Positions 11,012 through 19,239 are shown, numbered from the stretch's first letter. The stretch: 45,411 bases of DNA from Motilimonas pumila (GCF_003596335.1 NZ_QZCH01000030.1:1-45411); one strand, 5' to 3'. The notes: generated by a model from the letters alone, not told the origin. Numbers and translations: made by a program.

Positions 11012-12445
11012 ATGAAAATACTTGTGATTGGCGCATTTGGTACGATAGGCAAAGCACTGGTGCCGGCTTTGGTTGCTGCTGGCCATGAGGTTAGCGTTAG
11101 TTCGCGGCGGGCAAAAAATCCTTTGCCTTGGCCTAATTTGCCCGTGCACAGGTTCACCTTAGACTTGCTGATACCAGAAACCATTTCGCCGGCCCTCGAA
11201 GGCATTGAGCTGGTTTACTATTTGATGCATGGCATGAGTGATGGCCAGCAATACACCAAAACGGAAGTGCAGGCGGCGCAGTTCTTTGTTCAGTGCGTCA
11301 ATCAAAGCCAAGTGAAGCAAGTGATTTACATGGGCAGCTTGATTTCGGCTAACCCACAATCTAAACATATGCAGGCGAGGGTAAAAACCGGAGAGATATT
11401 GGCCAGCGCTAACATGCCTGTCATTGAGCTGCGCGCCGGAATCATTATCACTCCGGGCTCAGCCGCTTTTGAGGTGATGCGAGATTTAGTTGGTCATTTA
11501 CCGGTATTATTCGCGCCGCGTTCGATCCATTTGTCGAGCCCGCCTATTGCTATCGATAACCTTGTTTACTACTTAACTTGCCTTGGGCAGGACACATTCA
11601 GTGAAAATCAGTGTTTTGATGCGTTAGGGCCGCAGTGGCTCAGTTACGTGGAAATGATGCAGTGCATTGGCAAACACCTTAAGCGTCGTTGCCGAGTATT
11701 GGCTTTGCCTTACTTACCGCTAAGTTGGTCTTCTGCGGTATTAGGCATAGTGACCAGCGTGCCAAAACATCTGGCGAAGGCGTTAATTGCCGGATTAGAC
11801 GAGGCCATTATAGGCAATGATAAAGCGCTGCGTGAGCGCTATCCACAAACGTTATTGACCTTAGACCAGGCCATGGAAAAAGTATTGGCAGCGGAAACCA
11901 TTAAAACGTACCCGCAAGAATGGCAAGACGGCGTGCCCGAGTTTCGTAACTTTTCCCCTCTACACGGTTTTTATGCCAAGAGCGCTGATATTGATATTAG
12001 CATTCCGGCTTCGACCCGCAGCGTGTGGCAAGTGATTAATTTACTTGGCGGTAAGCACAGGTATTTTTACCTAAATATGCTATGGGCAATGCGAGAGTGG
12101 ATGGACGCGGCCGTAGGCGGAGAAGGGCGAGCCCATGGCCGAACCAACCCTGACGAACTGGTTGTTGGTGACAAGGTAGACTCGTGGACCATTTTGAGCG
12201 TGCAACCAGAACGACTATTAGTGATGAAGTTTGGCATGAAAGCGCCAGGGGGAGGTGGCATGCAATTTCGCTTAAAGCCGAATAAAGACAATACCCGCAC
12301 CGATATGAGCTTGCGACTATTATGGCACCCTGCGGGGTTTTGGGGCTTGGCATATTGGTATTTCTTTGCGCCTTGGCATCGTTTATTGCTTAACGGCATG
12401 ACAAAGGCCATGGCTAAACTGGCAATGCGTTTCGAGCAAGAGTGA
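11012..12445 (+). CDS. NAD(P)-binding SDR-like protein with C-terminal DUF2867
   Basis: 477 aa. The N-terminal Rossmann domain of the atypical/extended SDR type is shown by ILVIGAFGTIGKALVPALVAAGHEV (GxxGxxG near residue 8) and continues through VYYLMHGM and VKQVIYMGSLI, to about residue 300. The C-terminal part, with REWMDAAVGGEG, GDKVDSWTILSVQPERLLVMKFGMKAPGGGGMQF and WHPAGFWGLAYWYFFAPWH, fits DUF2867. Proteins with this two-domain layout are common but their substrate is unknown. The ribosome site before ATG 11012 is weak. The gene precedes the ileS leader on the same strand with no obvious terminator before 12597, so upstream transcription could read into that leader. Confidence 0.78.
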   Translation: MKILVIGAFGTIGKALVPALVAAGHEVSVSSRRAKNPLPWPNLPVHRFTLDLLIPETISPALEGIELVYYLMHGMSDGQQYTKTEVQAAQFFVQCVNQSQVKQVIYMGSLISANPQSKHMQARVKTGEILASANMPVIELRAGIIITPGSAAFEVMRDLVGHLPVLFAPRSIHLSSPPIAIDNLVYYLTCLGQDTFSENQCFDALGPQWLSYVEMMQCIGKHLKRRCRVLALPYLPLSWSSAVLGIVTSVPKHLAKALIAGLDEAIIGNDKALRERYPQTLLTLDQAMEKVLAAETIKTYPQEWQDGVPEFRNFSPLHGFYAKSADIDISIPASTRSVWQVINLLGGKHRYFYLNMLWAMREWMDAAVGGEGRAHGRTNPDELVVGDKVDSWTILSVQPERLLVMKFGMKAPGGGGMQFRLKPNKDNTRTDMSLRLLWHPAGFWGLAYWYFFAPWHRLLLNGMTKAMAKLAMRFEQE

Positions 12446-12517
12446 TCTTTCGCTGCCATGGCATATTGGCTGAAACAGGGTATTGCTTAATTTAATTATG
12501 GGTGCAATACTGAATTT

Positions 12518-12565
12518 ATGAATACGAATAACTACTTCCAGCAAATTATTATCATCATTCCATAG
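12518..12565 (+). CDS. Ile-rich leader peptide of the ileS attenuator
   Basis: A 15-codon frame, ATG AAT ACG AAT AAC TAC TTC and onward, encodes MNTNNYFQQIIIIIP. Codons 10-14 (12545-12559) are ATT ATT ATC ATC ATT, followed by CCA and TAG. Five consecutive isoleucine codons directly upstream of an intrinsic terminator and an isoleucyl-tRNA synthetase gene are the hallmark of a ribosome-mediated attenuation leader. The frame is bounded upstream by TAA at 12488-12490, so ATG 12518 is the only ordinary start. The ribosome site is poor (GGGTG is 13 bases upstream). A 7-codon frame starting at 12498 ends at TGA 12519-12521, overlapping the leader ATG, and might couple translation. The call rests on sequence layout; no homologue comparison was made. 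Confidence 0.8.
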   Translation: MNTNNYFQQIIIIIP

Positions 12566-12622
12566 GAATGGTGGGTTTGTTCGTATAACAAATATTAACC
12601 CGCCTAAGAGGCGGGTTTTTTT
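12545..12622 (+). promoter_or_regulatory. Transcription attenuator of ileS (protector, antiterminator, terminator)
   Basis: Four segments are visible. Segment 1 (12553-12561) contains the last Ile codons and pairs with segment 2 (12565-12573) in a 9-bp hairpin with one G-T wobble. Segment 2 continues to 12577, and GGTGGGTT (12570-12577) can pair with AACCCGCC (12597-12604), again with one wobble, as an antiterminator. Segment 3 (12597-12605) otherwise pairs with segment 4 (12609-12617) in the perfect 9-bp terminator AACCCGCCT-AAG-AGGCGGGTT followed by seven T. A ribosome stalled at the Ile codons would cover segment 1 and free segment 2 for antitermination. A ribosome that reaches TAG 12563 would cover segment 2 and allow termination. 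This is the classical amino-acid operon logic; expression data are lacking. Confidence 0.78.
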
Positions 12623-12628
12623 GTCCTT

Positions 12629-12655
12629 GACCTCTTAGCATTGTTTACCGAGGTC
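12629..12655 (+). promoter_or_regulatory. Hairpin masking the ileS Shine-Dalgarno
   Basis: GACCTC (12629-12634) and GAGGTC (12650-12655) form a perfect 6-bp inverted repeat whose right arm contains the only Shine-Dalgarno-like sequence (GAGG) before the ileS start codons. Folding would hide the ribosome site, giving a possible second, translational, control layer downstream of the terminator. Confidence 0.5.
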
Positions 12656-12656
12656 T

Positions 12657-15600
12657 ATGATGAGTAATACCCCTGCAGATTTAACTCACCCAGAGCAAAA
12701 CTGTAACAAGCAAAATGACGATGGTAGCTTTTCCTTTGTGCAAGCCGAGCACGAGGTATTGGCATTTTGGCAGCAACACGGCATTTTTGAACAGTCACTG
12801 CTGCAAACGAAAGGCAATCCCGAATACGTATTTTACGACGGACCACCCTTTGCCACGGGCCTTCCTCACCACGGCCACCTTGCGGCCTCAACAATCAAAG
12901 ACGTCATTCCACGCTATCAAACGATGAAAGGGCATTATGTCGAGCGCCGATTTGGCTGGGATTGCCACGGTTTGCCGATAGAGCACGAGATAGATAAAGC
13001 GTTTGGTATGTCAGCGCAGGAGGCGGTGGCAAAGTTCGGCCTAGCCCGCTATAACGATGAATGCCGTGCGATTGTTCAACGTTATAGCCAGCAGTGGCGA
13101 AAAACCATCACTCGTCTTGGCCGTTGGGTGGACTTTGATAACGATTATCGCACCTTAGAGCCCTGGTACATGGAGTCGGTCTGGTGGGTGTTTCAACAGT
13201 TATGGCAACAAGATATGGTGTATCTCGGGCAAAAAGTGGTGCCATACTCCACCGAGCTCGCGACGGTATTATCCAATTTTGAAGCCAGTTCAAATTATAA
13301 AGATGTGCAAGATCCTGCGGTTACTGTGTTGTTTGAGTTGGTGAAAGAAGATGCCTACATTGCTGCGTGGACTACCACGCCATGGACGTTACCGGCCAAT
13401 TTGGCGTTGTGTTTACATCCTGAGTTTGAATACGTCAAGGTCCAGGTGACAGGGTTTGACAAGCCGATATGGTTGGCAAAAGAGCAAATAAAATCTGTTT
13501 TTGCGAAACAAGATTGCGAGGTATTGGCGCGAGCCTTAGGTAAGCAAATGGCAGGTAAAGCCTACCACGCGCTGTTTCCGTATTTTGCGTCTGATGCCCC
13601 GCAAGCAACGTTTACTTTACTGGCTGATGAATTTGTGCAGTTAAACAGTGGCACTGGGGTGGTACATCTTGCCCCGGCATTTGGTGAAGACGACCAAAGG
13701 GTTTGCTTGCAACACGACATAGCATTGAGCCCTTGTCCAATCGATGAGCAAGGGAGATTTACCCATGAGGTCGCAGATTATGCGGGCCAATACGTCAAGC
13801 AGGCGGATAAATGCATCATTCGTGACTTAAAGCTGCGGGGTTTGGTATTGCGCCATGAAACGATATCTCACAGTTACCCTTTTTGTCCTCGCTCAGATAC
13901 GCCCATCATCTATCGCACCGTGCCATCTTGGTACATCAAAGTGAGCGAGATGCGCGATGAGCTGGTGGCCAATAATGAGGAGGTAAACTGGGTTCCCGGT
14001 CACATGCAGCAAGGGCGAATGGGCAATTGGCTTGCCAATGCCCATGACTGGGCTGTTTCTCGTAACCGCTATTGGGGAACGCCGCTGCCAATTTGGCATA
14101 ACGATATCACGGGTAAATATTATTGCGTGGGCTCTTTGGGTGAGCTGCAAACACTCACTGGAGAGACGGTGACAGATCTGCACCGAGATCATATTGACGA
14201 CTTGTGCTTTAGCTTGAATCAAGAGCAAGGGGTGTATCGACGCGTTCAGGAAGTGTTTGATTGCTGGTTTGAGTCCGGTGCCATGCCATACGCGCAGCAG
14301 CATTACCCGTTTGCCAACAAATCCAACTTTGAGCAACGTTTTCCGGCAGACTTCATCGCGGAAGGCGTAGATCAAACCCGCGGTTGGTTTTATACCTTAC
14401 AGGTAATAAGCCAGTGTTTGTTTAAACAGCCGGCTTTTAAAAACGTCATTGTCAATGGCACGGTGATGGCCGACGACGGTAAAAAAATGTCTAAACGGCT
14501 CAAAAATTATACGCCGCCAGACAGCTTGATGGAGCAATATGGTGCAGACGCTCTGCGTTTATATTTGCTCAACTCAGGTCTAGTGAAGGCTGAAGAGCAA
14601 CGCTTTAGCGATAGCGGGGTGCAAGAAATGGTACGCCAAGTGCTGCTGCCTTGGCATAATTGTGTCAAATTTTTTCAAACCTACGCTGACATCGACCAAT
14701 GGCAAAAACCTGCCCCTTGCGACCCGACTTCAGCGTCAAACAATGTTTTAGATCTTTGGATAGTGTCAAAGCTTGAAAGTTTGAAGCAGCAAGTTGATCA
14801 AGCAATGCAGCAATATCGCTTAGACCAAGTTGTAATGCCGCTGTTTGAGTATTTAGAAGACTTAACCAATTGGTATATCCGGTTAAACCGCGGCAGGTAT
14901 TGGGCGAAAAGCATGAGCAAAGATAAGCAAAATGCTTATCGCACACTTCATTATTGTTTGAGCGAATTTGCCACTTTAATGGCGCCTTTTACCCCCTTTA
15001 TGGCGGAATATACGTTTCAAGCTCTGAGTCAATATCAAAAGGAGGAGCGGCCAAAATCGGTCCACTTATGCCAGTACCCCGCAGCAAATGCGGCTTACCT
15101 TGACCAAGACTTAGAAAGCAGCGTTAAACGTTTTCAAGATTTGGTGACCATGGGCAGGCAAAACCGCAATGATCTCAAAATCAACCTTAAAACGCCGCTC
15201 TCATTAGCCACTGTGCTGCACACTGATGAAGCCGTGTTGAATGACGTTAAGCGGTTAGAAGATTATATTCGCGCTGAGCTTAACGTGAAAAAACTGCATT
15301 TTAGCACGGCTGAAAATGACTACATTCAGTTGCAATGTAAAGCCAATTTTAGCCGTTTAGGTAAGCGCCTAGGCAAACAAATGAAACGGTTTGCGAGCTT
15401 ACTGGCGGAGTTATCTGGCGCTAAAATTTCCGAGCTGCAGCAAATTGGCAGCCTTACATTAGCAGGTGAAACATTCACCCTGGCTGACGTTATGATTGTG
15501 CGCCAAGCAAAAACTGGCGTTAACGCAGTATCAAATGGCCATATCGCTTTAGCATTATCGCCACAATTAACCCCGGAGCTTTTGGCTGAAGGTATGGTGC

Positions 15601-15839
15601 GGGAATTAACGAGTCAGTTGCAAAAGCTTCGAAAAGCCAGTGGTTTTGCTATTACGGACGCTATCGTTATCACTCTGCGGGCTGAGTCAGAAACACAACA
15701 GGCGATTCAAGCGCTGCAAGATTATCTAATGACGGAAACTTTAGCCCAAGCATTGTCGTTTGACTTAACCGCGGGCAGTGGCACCGTGCTCACGTTGAGT
15801 CAAAGCACGGTTGAAGTGTTGCTAGAAAAAGCCCAATAA
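12657..15839 (+). CDS. ileS: Isoleucyl-tRNA synthetase, eukaryote-like type 2 (IleRS2)
   Basis: 1060 aa class I synthetase that charges tRNA-Ile. The nucleotide-binding HxGH motif is HHGH at residues 71-74 (GLPHHGHLAAS). KMSKR is at 610-614. The CP1 editing domain lies between (AAWTTTPWTLPANLAL), and an anticodon-binding domain follows. Length (usual bacterial IleRS about 940 aa) and the long C-terminal extension with NRNDLKINLKTPL and a final domain ending near residue 1060 place it with the eukaryote-like clade, whose members are typically insensitive to mupirocin. The lspA/ribF neighbours of housekeeping ileS are absent, so this is probably a second copy. ATG 12657 is immediately followed by ATG 12660; the latter has better spacing from GAGG 12650. 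It stands alone behind an Ile-codon attenuator and ends in its own terminator. Confidence 0.93.
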   Translation: MMSNTPADLTHPEQNCNKQNDDGSFSFVQAEHEVLAFWQQHGIFEQSLLQTKGNPEYVFYDGPPFATGLPHHGHLAASTIKDVIPRYQTMKGHYVERRFGWDCHGLPIEHEIDKAFGMSAQEAVAKFGLARYNDECRAIVQRYSQQWRKTITRLGRWVDFDNDYRTLEPWYMESVWWVFQQLWQQDMVYLGQKVVPYSTELATVLSNFEASSNYKDVQDPAVTVLFELVKEDAYIAAWTTTPWTLPANLALCLHPEFEYVKVQVTGFDKPIWLAKEQIKSVFAKQDCEVLARALGKQMAGKAYHALFPYFASDAPQATFTLLADEFVQLNSGTGVVHLAPAFGEDDQRVCLQHDIALSPCPIDEQGRFTHEVADYAGQYVKQADKCIIRDLKLRGLVLRHETISHSYPFCPRSDTPIIYRTVPSWYIKVSEMRDELVANNEEVNWVPGHMQQGRMGNWLANAHDWAVSRNRYWGTPLPIWHNDITGKYYCVGSLGELQTLTGETVTDLHRDHIDDLCFSLNQEQGVYRRVQEVFDCWFESGAMPYAQQHYPFANKSNFEQRFPADFIAEGVDQTRGWFYTLQVISQCLFKQPAFKNVIVNGTVMADDGKKMSKRLKNYTPPDSLMEQYGADALRLYLLNSGLVKAEEQRFSDSGVQEMVRQVLLPWHNCVKFFQTYADIDQWQKPAPCDPTSASNNVLDLWIVSKLESLKQQVDQAMQQYRLDQVVMPLFEYLEDLTNWYIRLNRGRYWAKSMSKDKQNAYRTLHYCLSEFATLMAPFTPFMAEYTFQALSQYQKEERPKSVHLCQYPAANAAYLDQDLESSVKRFQDLVTMGRQNRNDLKINLKTPLSLATVLHTDEAVLNDVKRLEDYIRAELNVKKLHFSTAENDYIQLQCKANFSRLGKRLGKQMKRFASLLAELSGAKISELQQIGSLTLAGETFTLADVMIVRQAKTGVNAVSNGHIALALSPQLTPELLAEGMVRELTSQLQKLRKASGFAITDAIVITLRAESETQQAIQALQDYLMTETLAQALSFDLTAGSGTVLTLSQSTVEVLLEKAQ

Positions 15840-15856
15840 GCTGATGTTGATGCGCG

Positions 15857-15888
15857 CCAGCCAAGTGAATTACTTGGCTGGTTTTTTA
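15857..15888 (+). terminator. Terminator of ileS
   Basis: CCAGCCAAGT GAATT ACTTGGCTGG is a perfect 10-bp stem followed by six T, 17 bases after the ileS stop. The stop codon of the convergent ada gene (15870-15872) falls in the loop, so the two gene ends overlap in this structure. Confidence 0.9.
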
Positions 15889-16997
15889 GCTTGTTCGGCG
15901 GTCAGCAAGGCTTGTTTACGCGCTAAACCCCAGCGATAACCGCCTAAGCCGCCGTCACTTCTTAATACTCGGTGGCAAGGCACTAATACAGCGATGCGGT
16001 TTTTACCGCACGCCGTGCCGACTGCGCGCACGGCTTTTGCGTGGTCGATGTTATTCGCCAATTGCTGGTAACTGCAGGTAGTGCCTGATTGCATTGATAA
16101 TAAAAATTGCCAAACTTTTATTTGAAACGCGGTGCCACGGAGATCGAGTGGCAAATCGGGCCGCGGCGCGCCTTCGCTCATGTGCGCGTCTAACGCGGCT
16201 ATCCAATTAGAAAGAGCGGGGCTGTGTTGCTGTTGGCTTAACCTGAACTCGGCATGGGGGAATTCGCCTTTGAGCTGGTCAATCAACTCTTGCTCACCGC
16301 CACCAAATTGGGCAAAACACACGCCTTGGTCAGTGGCGGCCATTAGCATTAAACCTAAGCTGGTTTGTCGGCAGGCATAGTGAATCTGTTCACCTTTGCC
16401 GCCGGTACGGTAAGCATTAGGCTTCATGCCTAGTTGTCTTGATGCTTCTCCATAGACGCGACTACTGGAACTGAAACCGGCTTCATAGATGGCGTCGGTG
16501 ACGCTGGCAGCGTGTTGCAAAGCCGATTTAAAGCGCGCCATTTGCATGGCACTTTGGTAAGCCTTAGGTGAAATGCCAAACGTTGCCTTAAAGGCTTTTT
16601 GTAAACGTGAAGGCGACATCGCAAATTGCTCACCGAGTTGCTTTAAGCTTATGGGGTGTTCGGCATGTTCTTTTAGATGGTTCGCCAGTGCTATCATTCG
16701 CTGCTTTTTATTATCCGTATTATCTTGCAACGTTAAGCTAGGGTTGCAACGCTGGCAAGGTCTAAAGCCCATTAACAGAGCGTCGGGTAATTGCGTAAAA
16801 AAGCGCATCTTATCTGGTTGTGCCGGTTTTGCGGGGCAAGAGGGGCGACACACTATGCCGGTAGTGACAACTCCGTAATAAAAGCGTCCGTCATAGCGGG
16901 CATCGTGATTTTTCACGGCCTGCTGCATTTCCGAAAGTGGCAGAGCGGCCGTGGTCGACGGTGTTGATTTACTCAAGAAAAAGCCTATTTGTCGCAT
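15870..16997 (-). CDS. ada: Ada: methylphosphotriester/O6-methylguanine methyltransferase and activator
   Basis: 375 aa (E. coli Ada 354). Domain order is N-Ada zinc domain, AraC-type helix-turn-helix, then O6-alkylguanine methyltransferase. Zinc and acceptor cysteines are C50 and C54 (GIVCRPSC) and C81 and C84 (RPCQRC), equivalent to C38/42/69/72 of E. coli. The HTH lies at about 105-195 (KQLGEQFAMSPSRLQKAFK and AIYEAGFSSSSRVYGEASR). The methyltransferase active site PCHRV has C341. Ada transfers methyl groups from damaged DNA to itself and activates the adaptive response. It is divergent from an alkA-like glycosylase gene, the expected partner. The first about 23 residues exceed the E. coli N-terminus and no ribosome site precedes ATG 16997; an internal start at Met24 is possible. 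Confidence 0.92.
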   Translation of the reverse strand: MRQIGFFLSKSTPSTTAALPLSEMQQAVKNHDARYDGRFYYGVVTTGIVCRPSCPAKPAQPDKMRFFTQLPDALLMGFRPCQRCNPSLTLQDNTDNKKQRMIALANHLKEHAEHPISLKQLGEQFAMSPSRLQKAFKATFGISPKAYQSAMQMARFKSALQHAASVTDAIYEAGFSSSSRVYGEASRQLGMKPNAYRTGGKGEQIHYACRQTSLGLMLMAATDQGVCFAQFGGGEQELIDQLKGEFPHAEFRLSQQQHSPALSNWIAALDAHMSEGAPRPDLPLDLRGTAFQIKVWQFLLSMQSGTTCSYQQLANNIDHAKAVRAVGTACGKNRIAVLVPCHRVLRSDGGLGGYRWGLARKQALLTAEQAKKPAK

Positions 16998-17174
16998 GCA
17001 ATAAAAACACTGAAAATCAGTTTACTGGTAATGCACGTCAAGATGCTATCCGATTCTTGCCCCATAATGAAAGAAATCGCAGTAAAACTTGGGACGGTGT
17101 CGCTACAATAAACACACTGAGCGGGTGTAAAACATACGCCAAGTAATCATCAAACAAGGGCACAAGGCCATAGC
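16998..17174. promoter_or_regulatory. Divergent ada/alkA promoter region
   Basis: The 177-base gap must hold both promoters and, if the E. coli logic applies, an Ada-binding site. I do not find the E. coli Ada box AAAGCGCA. A small palindrome ACTGA AAA TCAGT lies at 17009-17021, near the ada start, and could be an operator. No other feature is evident. Confidence 0.4.
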
Positions 17175-17783
17175 ATGATAGACGAAATCTGTATTGAACA
17201 AGGGATCATGGCGCTTGCAAAGCGAGATGCTGATTTGGCCAAGGCGGTAACCCGCCAAGGTTTACCCGAGCCGCGGTTACAGCCCCATGGCTTTGCGACA
17301 TTTTTATCCATTATTGTCAGTCAGCAGCTTTCTACTCACGTTGCCAAAGTGATCATGTCAAGGGTGAGCGAGTTGCTCGGCGAGGTGAGCGCTAAAGCGG
17401 TATTAGCGACGCCAGATCAAGCATTGCGGGATACCGGCTTGTCATGGCGAAAAATAGAGTACGCAAATGGCTTAGCCCAAGCGGTTGAATCTGGAACGCT
17501 AGACATAAACGGCTTAAGTTTGTTATCTGATGAAGAAGCGATTAAGCAGATCGTAAGACTAAAAGGTTTTGGCCGTTGGAGCGCAGAAATCTATTTAATG
17601 TTTAGCTTAGGCAGGCAAGATATATTTCCCGCAGACGATTTGGGCATTTTAGTGGCATTGGCCAAATTAAAGGGCTTAGAAAATAAACCTACACCGAAAC
17701 AGGCCCGGCTAATGACAGAGCATTGGCAGCCTTGGCGTAGCGTCGGCGCATTGTTTTTGTGGCGTTATTACCAAACTTTGTAG
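17175..17783 (+). CDS. DNA-3-methyladenine glycosylase II family (AlkA-like, HhH-GPD)
   Basis: 202 aa. The helix-hairpin-helix with GPD loop is clear at about 128-155: IVRLKGFGRWSAEIYLMFSLG followed by RQDIFPADD, with the catalytic Asp at 155. FLSIIVSQQLSTHVAKVIMSRV near residue 45 is the conserved first helix of the fold. AlkA enzymes excise alkylated bases such as 3-methyladenine. It lacks the extra N-terminal domain of E. coli AlkA (282 aa), so it is the short form found in many bacteria. The divergent neighbour is ada, so adaptive-response control is likely. ATG 17175 follows AAGGCCATAGC. Confidence 0.88.
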   Translation: MIDEICIEQGIMALAKRDADLAKAVTRQGLPEPRLQPHGFATFLSIIVSQQLSTHVAKVIMSRVSELLGEVSAKAVLATPDQALRDTGLSWRKIEYANGLAQAVESGTLDINGLSLLSDEEAIKQIVRLKGFGRWSAEIYLMFSLGRQDIFPADDLGILVALAKLKGLENKPTPKQARLMTEHWQPWRSVGALFLWRYYQTL

Positions 17784-18188
17784 GCTAGCTAATTTTTCGC
17801 GGTGAATGTTGTTCGATCAAACATTTAACCGCGGCAAGCTAATCGGAGGCAGCTAAGTGGCTTGTCATTTGGCGTACAATTGTTTGCGCCTGCACTTAAC
17901 TAAGGGAAGGTGTCAACACAGCAAAAAATGGTATTAGTCGAGCCCTTCAGGCTGTGTATTGCTCACTTAAACTGCGCGTTCGGTGTCTTATACAAATGGC
18001 AACGGCAATACAAACAGCCGGCACTAAAACTGTCACGACAAAAGCTTGCTTCGAGAGAACTCTGCTTAGCATCCGCACCTTAGCTATTTATTTGTAACAT
18101 TCAGCCCTAAAGGGGTTCTGGTACATTTACCTGCAACATACGGGTCAAGGTACGCGCCATAATGGTGATATTTTACGGCGCACTGAAA
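17784..18188. other. Intergenic stretch, no supported gene
   Basis: About 400 bases without a convincing frame on either strand. An imperfect inverted repeat near 17798-17838 (TTCGCGGTGAATGTT against AAACATTTAACCGCGG) follows the glycosylase stop and may be an inefficient terminator without a T-run. Confidence 0.35.
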
Positions 18189-18244
18189 ATTTATTTCCAA
18201 TAATGTGGAAATAAATTGACACGCGAAAGGTGTATGATTATATT
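18189..18244 (+). promoter_or_regulatory. Palindromic operator fused to a near-consensus sigma-70 promoter
   Basis: ATTTATTTCCA (18189-18199), six bases, then TGGAAATAAAT (18206-18216) is a perfect 11-bp inverted repeat. Its last base is the first base of a consensus -35 TTGACA (18216-18221). A 17-base spacer then leads to TATATT (18239-18244), five of six matches to -10. The ATG of the permease follows 31 bases on. A dimeric repressor (ArsR, CopY or TetR type) at this position would block RNA polymerase; no such gene is adjacent. Confidence 0.75.
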
Positions 18245-18275
18245 TCGACTATTCCAGAAATGTAAGGTGTTAAAA

Positions 18276-19190
18276 ATGAACATAACTCAACAAATGGTGA
18301 TGGACGCACTGGGCATGTTTGCCTTTTTAGCGGTAGAGCTAACATTGTTATTTTTGTTGATAAGCTATGGCGTAGGGGTACTGCAAAGCTATATACCTCC
18401 AGCCAAGATCCAGCATATTCTTAGCAGCAAAAATGGTAAAGGTTACGTCGTCGCAGCCTTGCTCGGCGCTATCACGCCTTTTTGTTCGTGTTCCACAATT
18501 CCTTTTTTAAAAGGGTTATTGAGAGCTCAAGCGGGCTTTGGCACCATGATGGTGTTTTTGTTTGCCAGTCCTTTGTTAAACCCGATAATTATTGGCCTTT
18601 TTGCTGTGACCTTCGGTTTACACGTGACTTTATTGTACTTCACGGTCGCGATGGGGGTCTCAGTAGTGGCGGGCTTTGCATTAGAAAAGTTAGGCTTTGA
18701 GCGTTACGTGCGCATGGAAGCGTATGCTGAACCTGAAAGCAAAGGCTGCGGATCAAGTTGCGGCGCCAGCGCCAAGCCTGAAAGTAAATGGCGGAAAATT
18801 TGGCGTAGTACTTGGAAAGACTTTATCCAAGTATTGCCTTACTTATTAGGCGGCATTGCTATCGGCGCGTTAATATACGGCTTTATGCCAACCGAGTTTG
18901 TGGCCAAAGTGGCCAGTGAAGATAACCCTTTTGCCATTCCTGTGGCCGCGGTGATCGGCATACCTTTATACATTCGCGCGGAAGCGGTGATCCCTTTAAG
19001 CGCGGCATTGGCTGCTAAAGGCATGGGATTAGGCGCAGTCATGGCGTTAATCATTGGCAGTGCCGGTGCGAGCTTAACCGAAGTGATTTTATTAAAATCT
19101 ATTTTCAAAAATCACTTAATAGGCGCATTTTTAGTGGTGATCATCACCATGGCCATCAGCGCTGGCTTGCTTTATCAATGGTTGTTTTAA
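18276..19190 (+). CDS. DUF318/YraQ-family permease (SO_0444-like metal efflux)
   Basis: 304 aa polytopic membrane protein with about eight hydrophobic segments. The first half has GAITPFCSCSTIPFLKGLLRA with its CSC motif, and FLFASPLLNPIII. The central cytoplasmic loop is cysteine-containing (GCGSSCGASAKPESKW). The second half repeats the fold with PLYIRAEAVIPLSAAL. These are marks of the permease family DUF318, and of the SO_0444-type members annotated as Cu/Zn efflux transporters; thiol or metal substrates are inferred. ATG 18276 has AAGGTGTTAAAA upstream and is preferred to an in-frame upstream start inside the promoter. The gene has its own regulated promoter and terminator. Confidence 0.8.
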   Translation: MNITQQMVMDALGMFAFLAVELTLLFLLISYGVGVLQSYIPPAKIQHILSSKNGKGYVVAALLGAITPFCSCSTIPFLKGLLRAQAGFGTMMVFLFASPLLNPIIIGLFAVTFGLHVTLLYFTVAMGVSVVAGFALEKLGFERYVRMEAYAEPESKGCGSSCGASAKPESKWRKIWRSTWKDFIQVLPYLLGGIAIGALIYGFMPTEFVAKVASEDNPFAIPVAAVIGIPLYIRAEAVIPLSAALAAKGMGLGAVMALIIGSAGASLTEVILLKSIFKNHLIGAFLVVIITMAISAGLLYQWLF

Positions 19191-19211
19191 GGCGCGCAGA
19201 TTAAACGCAGT

Positions 19212-19239
19212 AGCGAGCTCCATCAAGCTCGCTTTTTTT
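19212..19239 (+). terminator. Terminator of the permease gene
   Basis: AGCGAGCT CCATCA AGCTCGCT followed by TTTTTT is a perfect 8-bp stem with T-run, 21 bases past the stop. Confidence 0.9.

Noticed and set aside
12540..12622. T-box riboswitch in front of ileS
   Set aside because: The GGTGG element is suggestive, but no stem I specifier loop or full T-box consensus is visible, and the five-Ile leader ORF explains the layout better.
12867..12878. Hyper-resistant IleRS2 signature (swapped HIGH motif)
   Set aside because: The motif reads HHGH, the canonical HxGH order, not GxHH.
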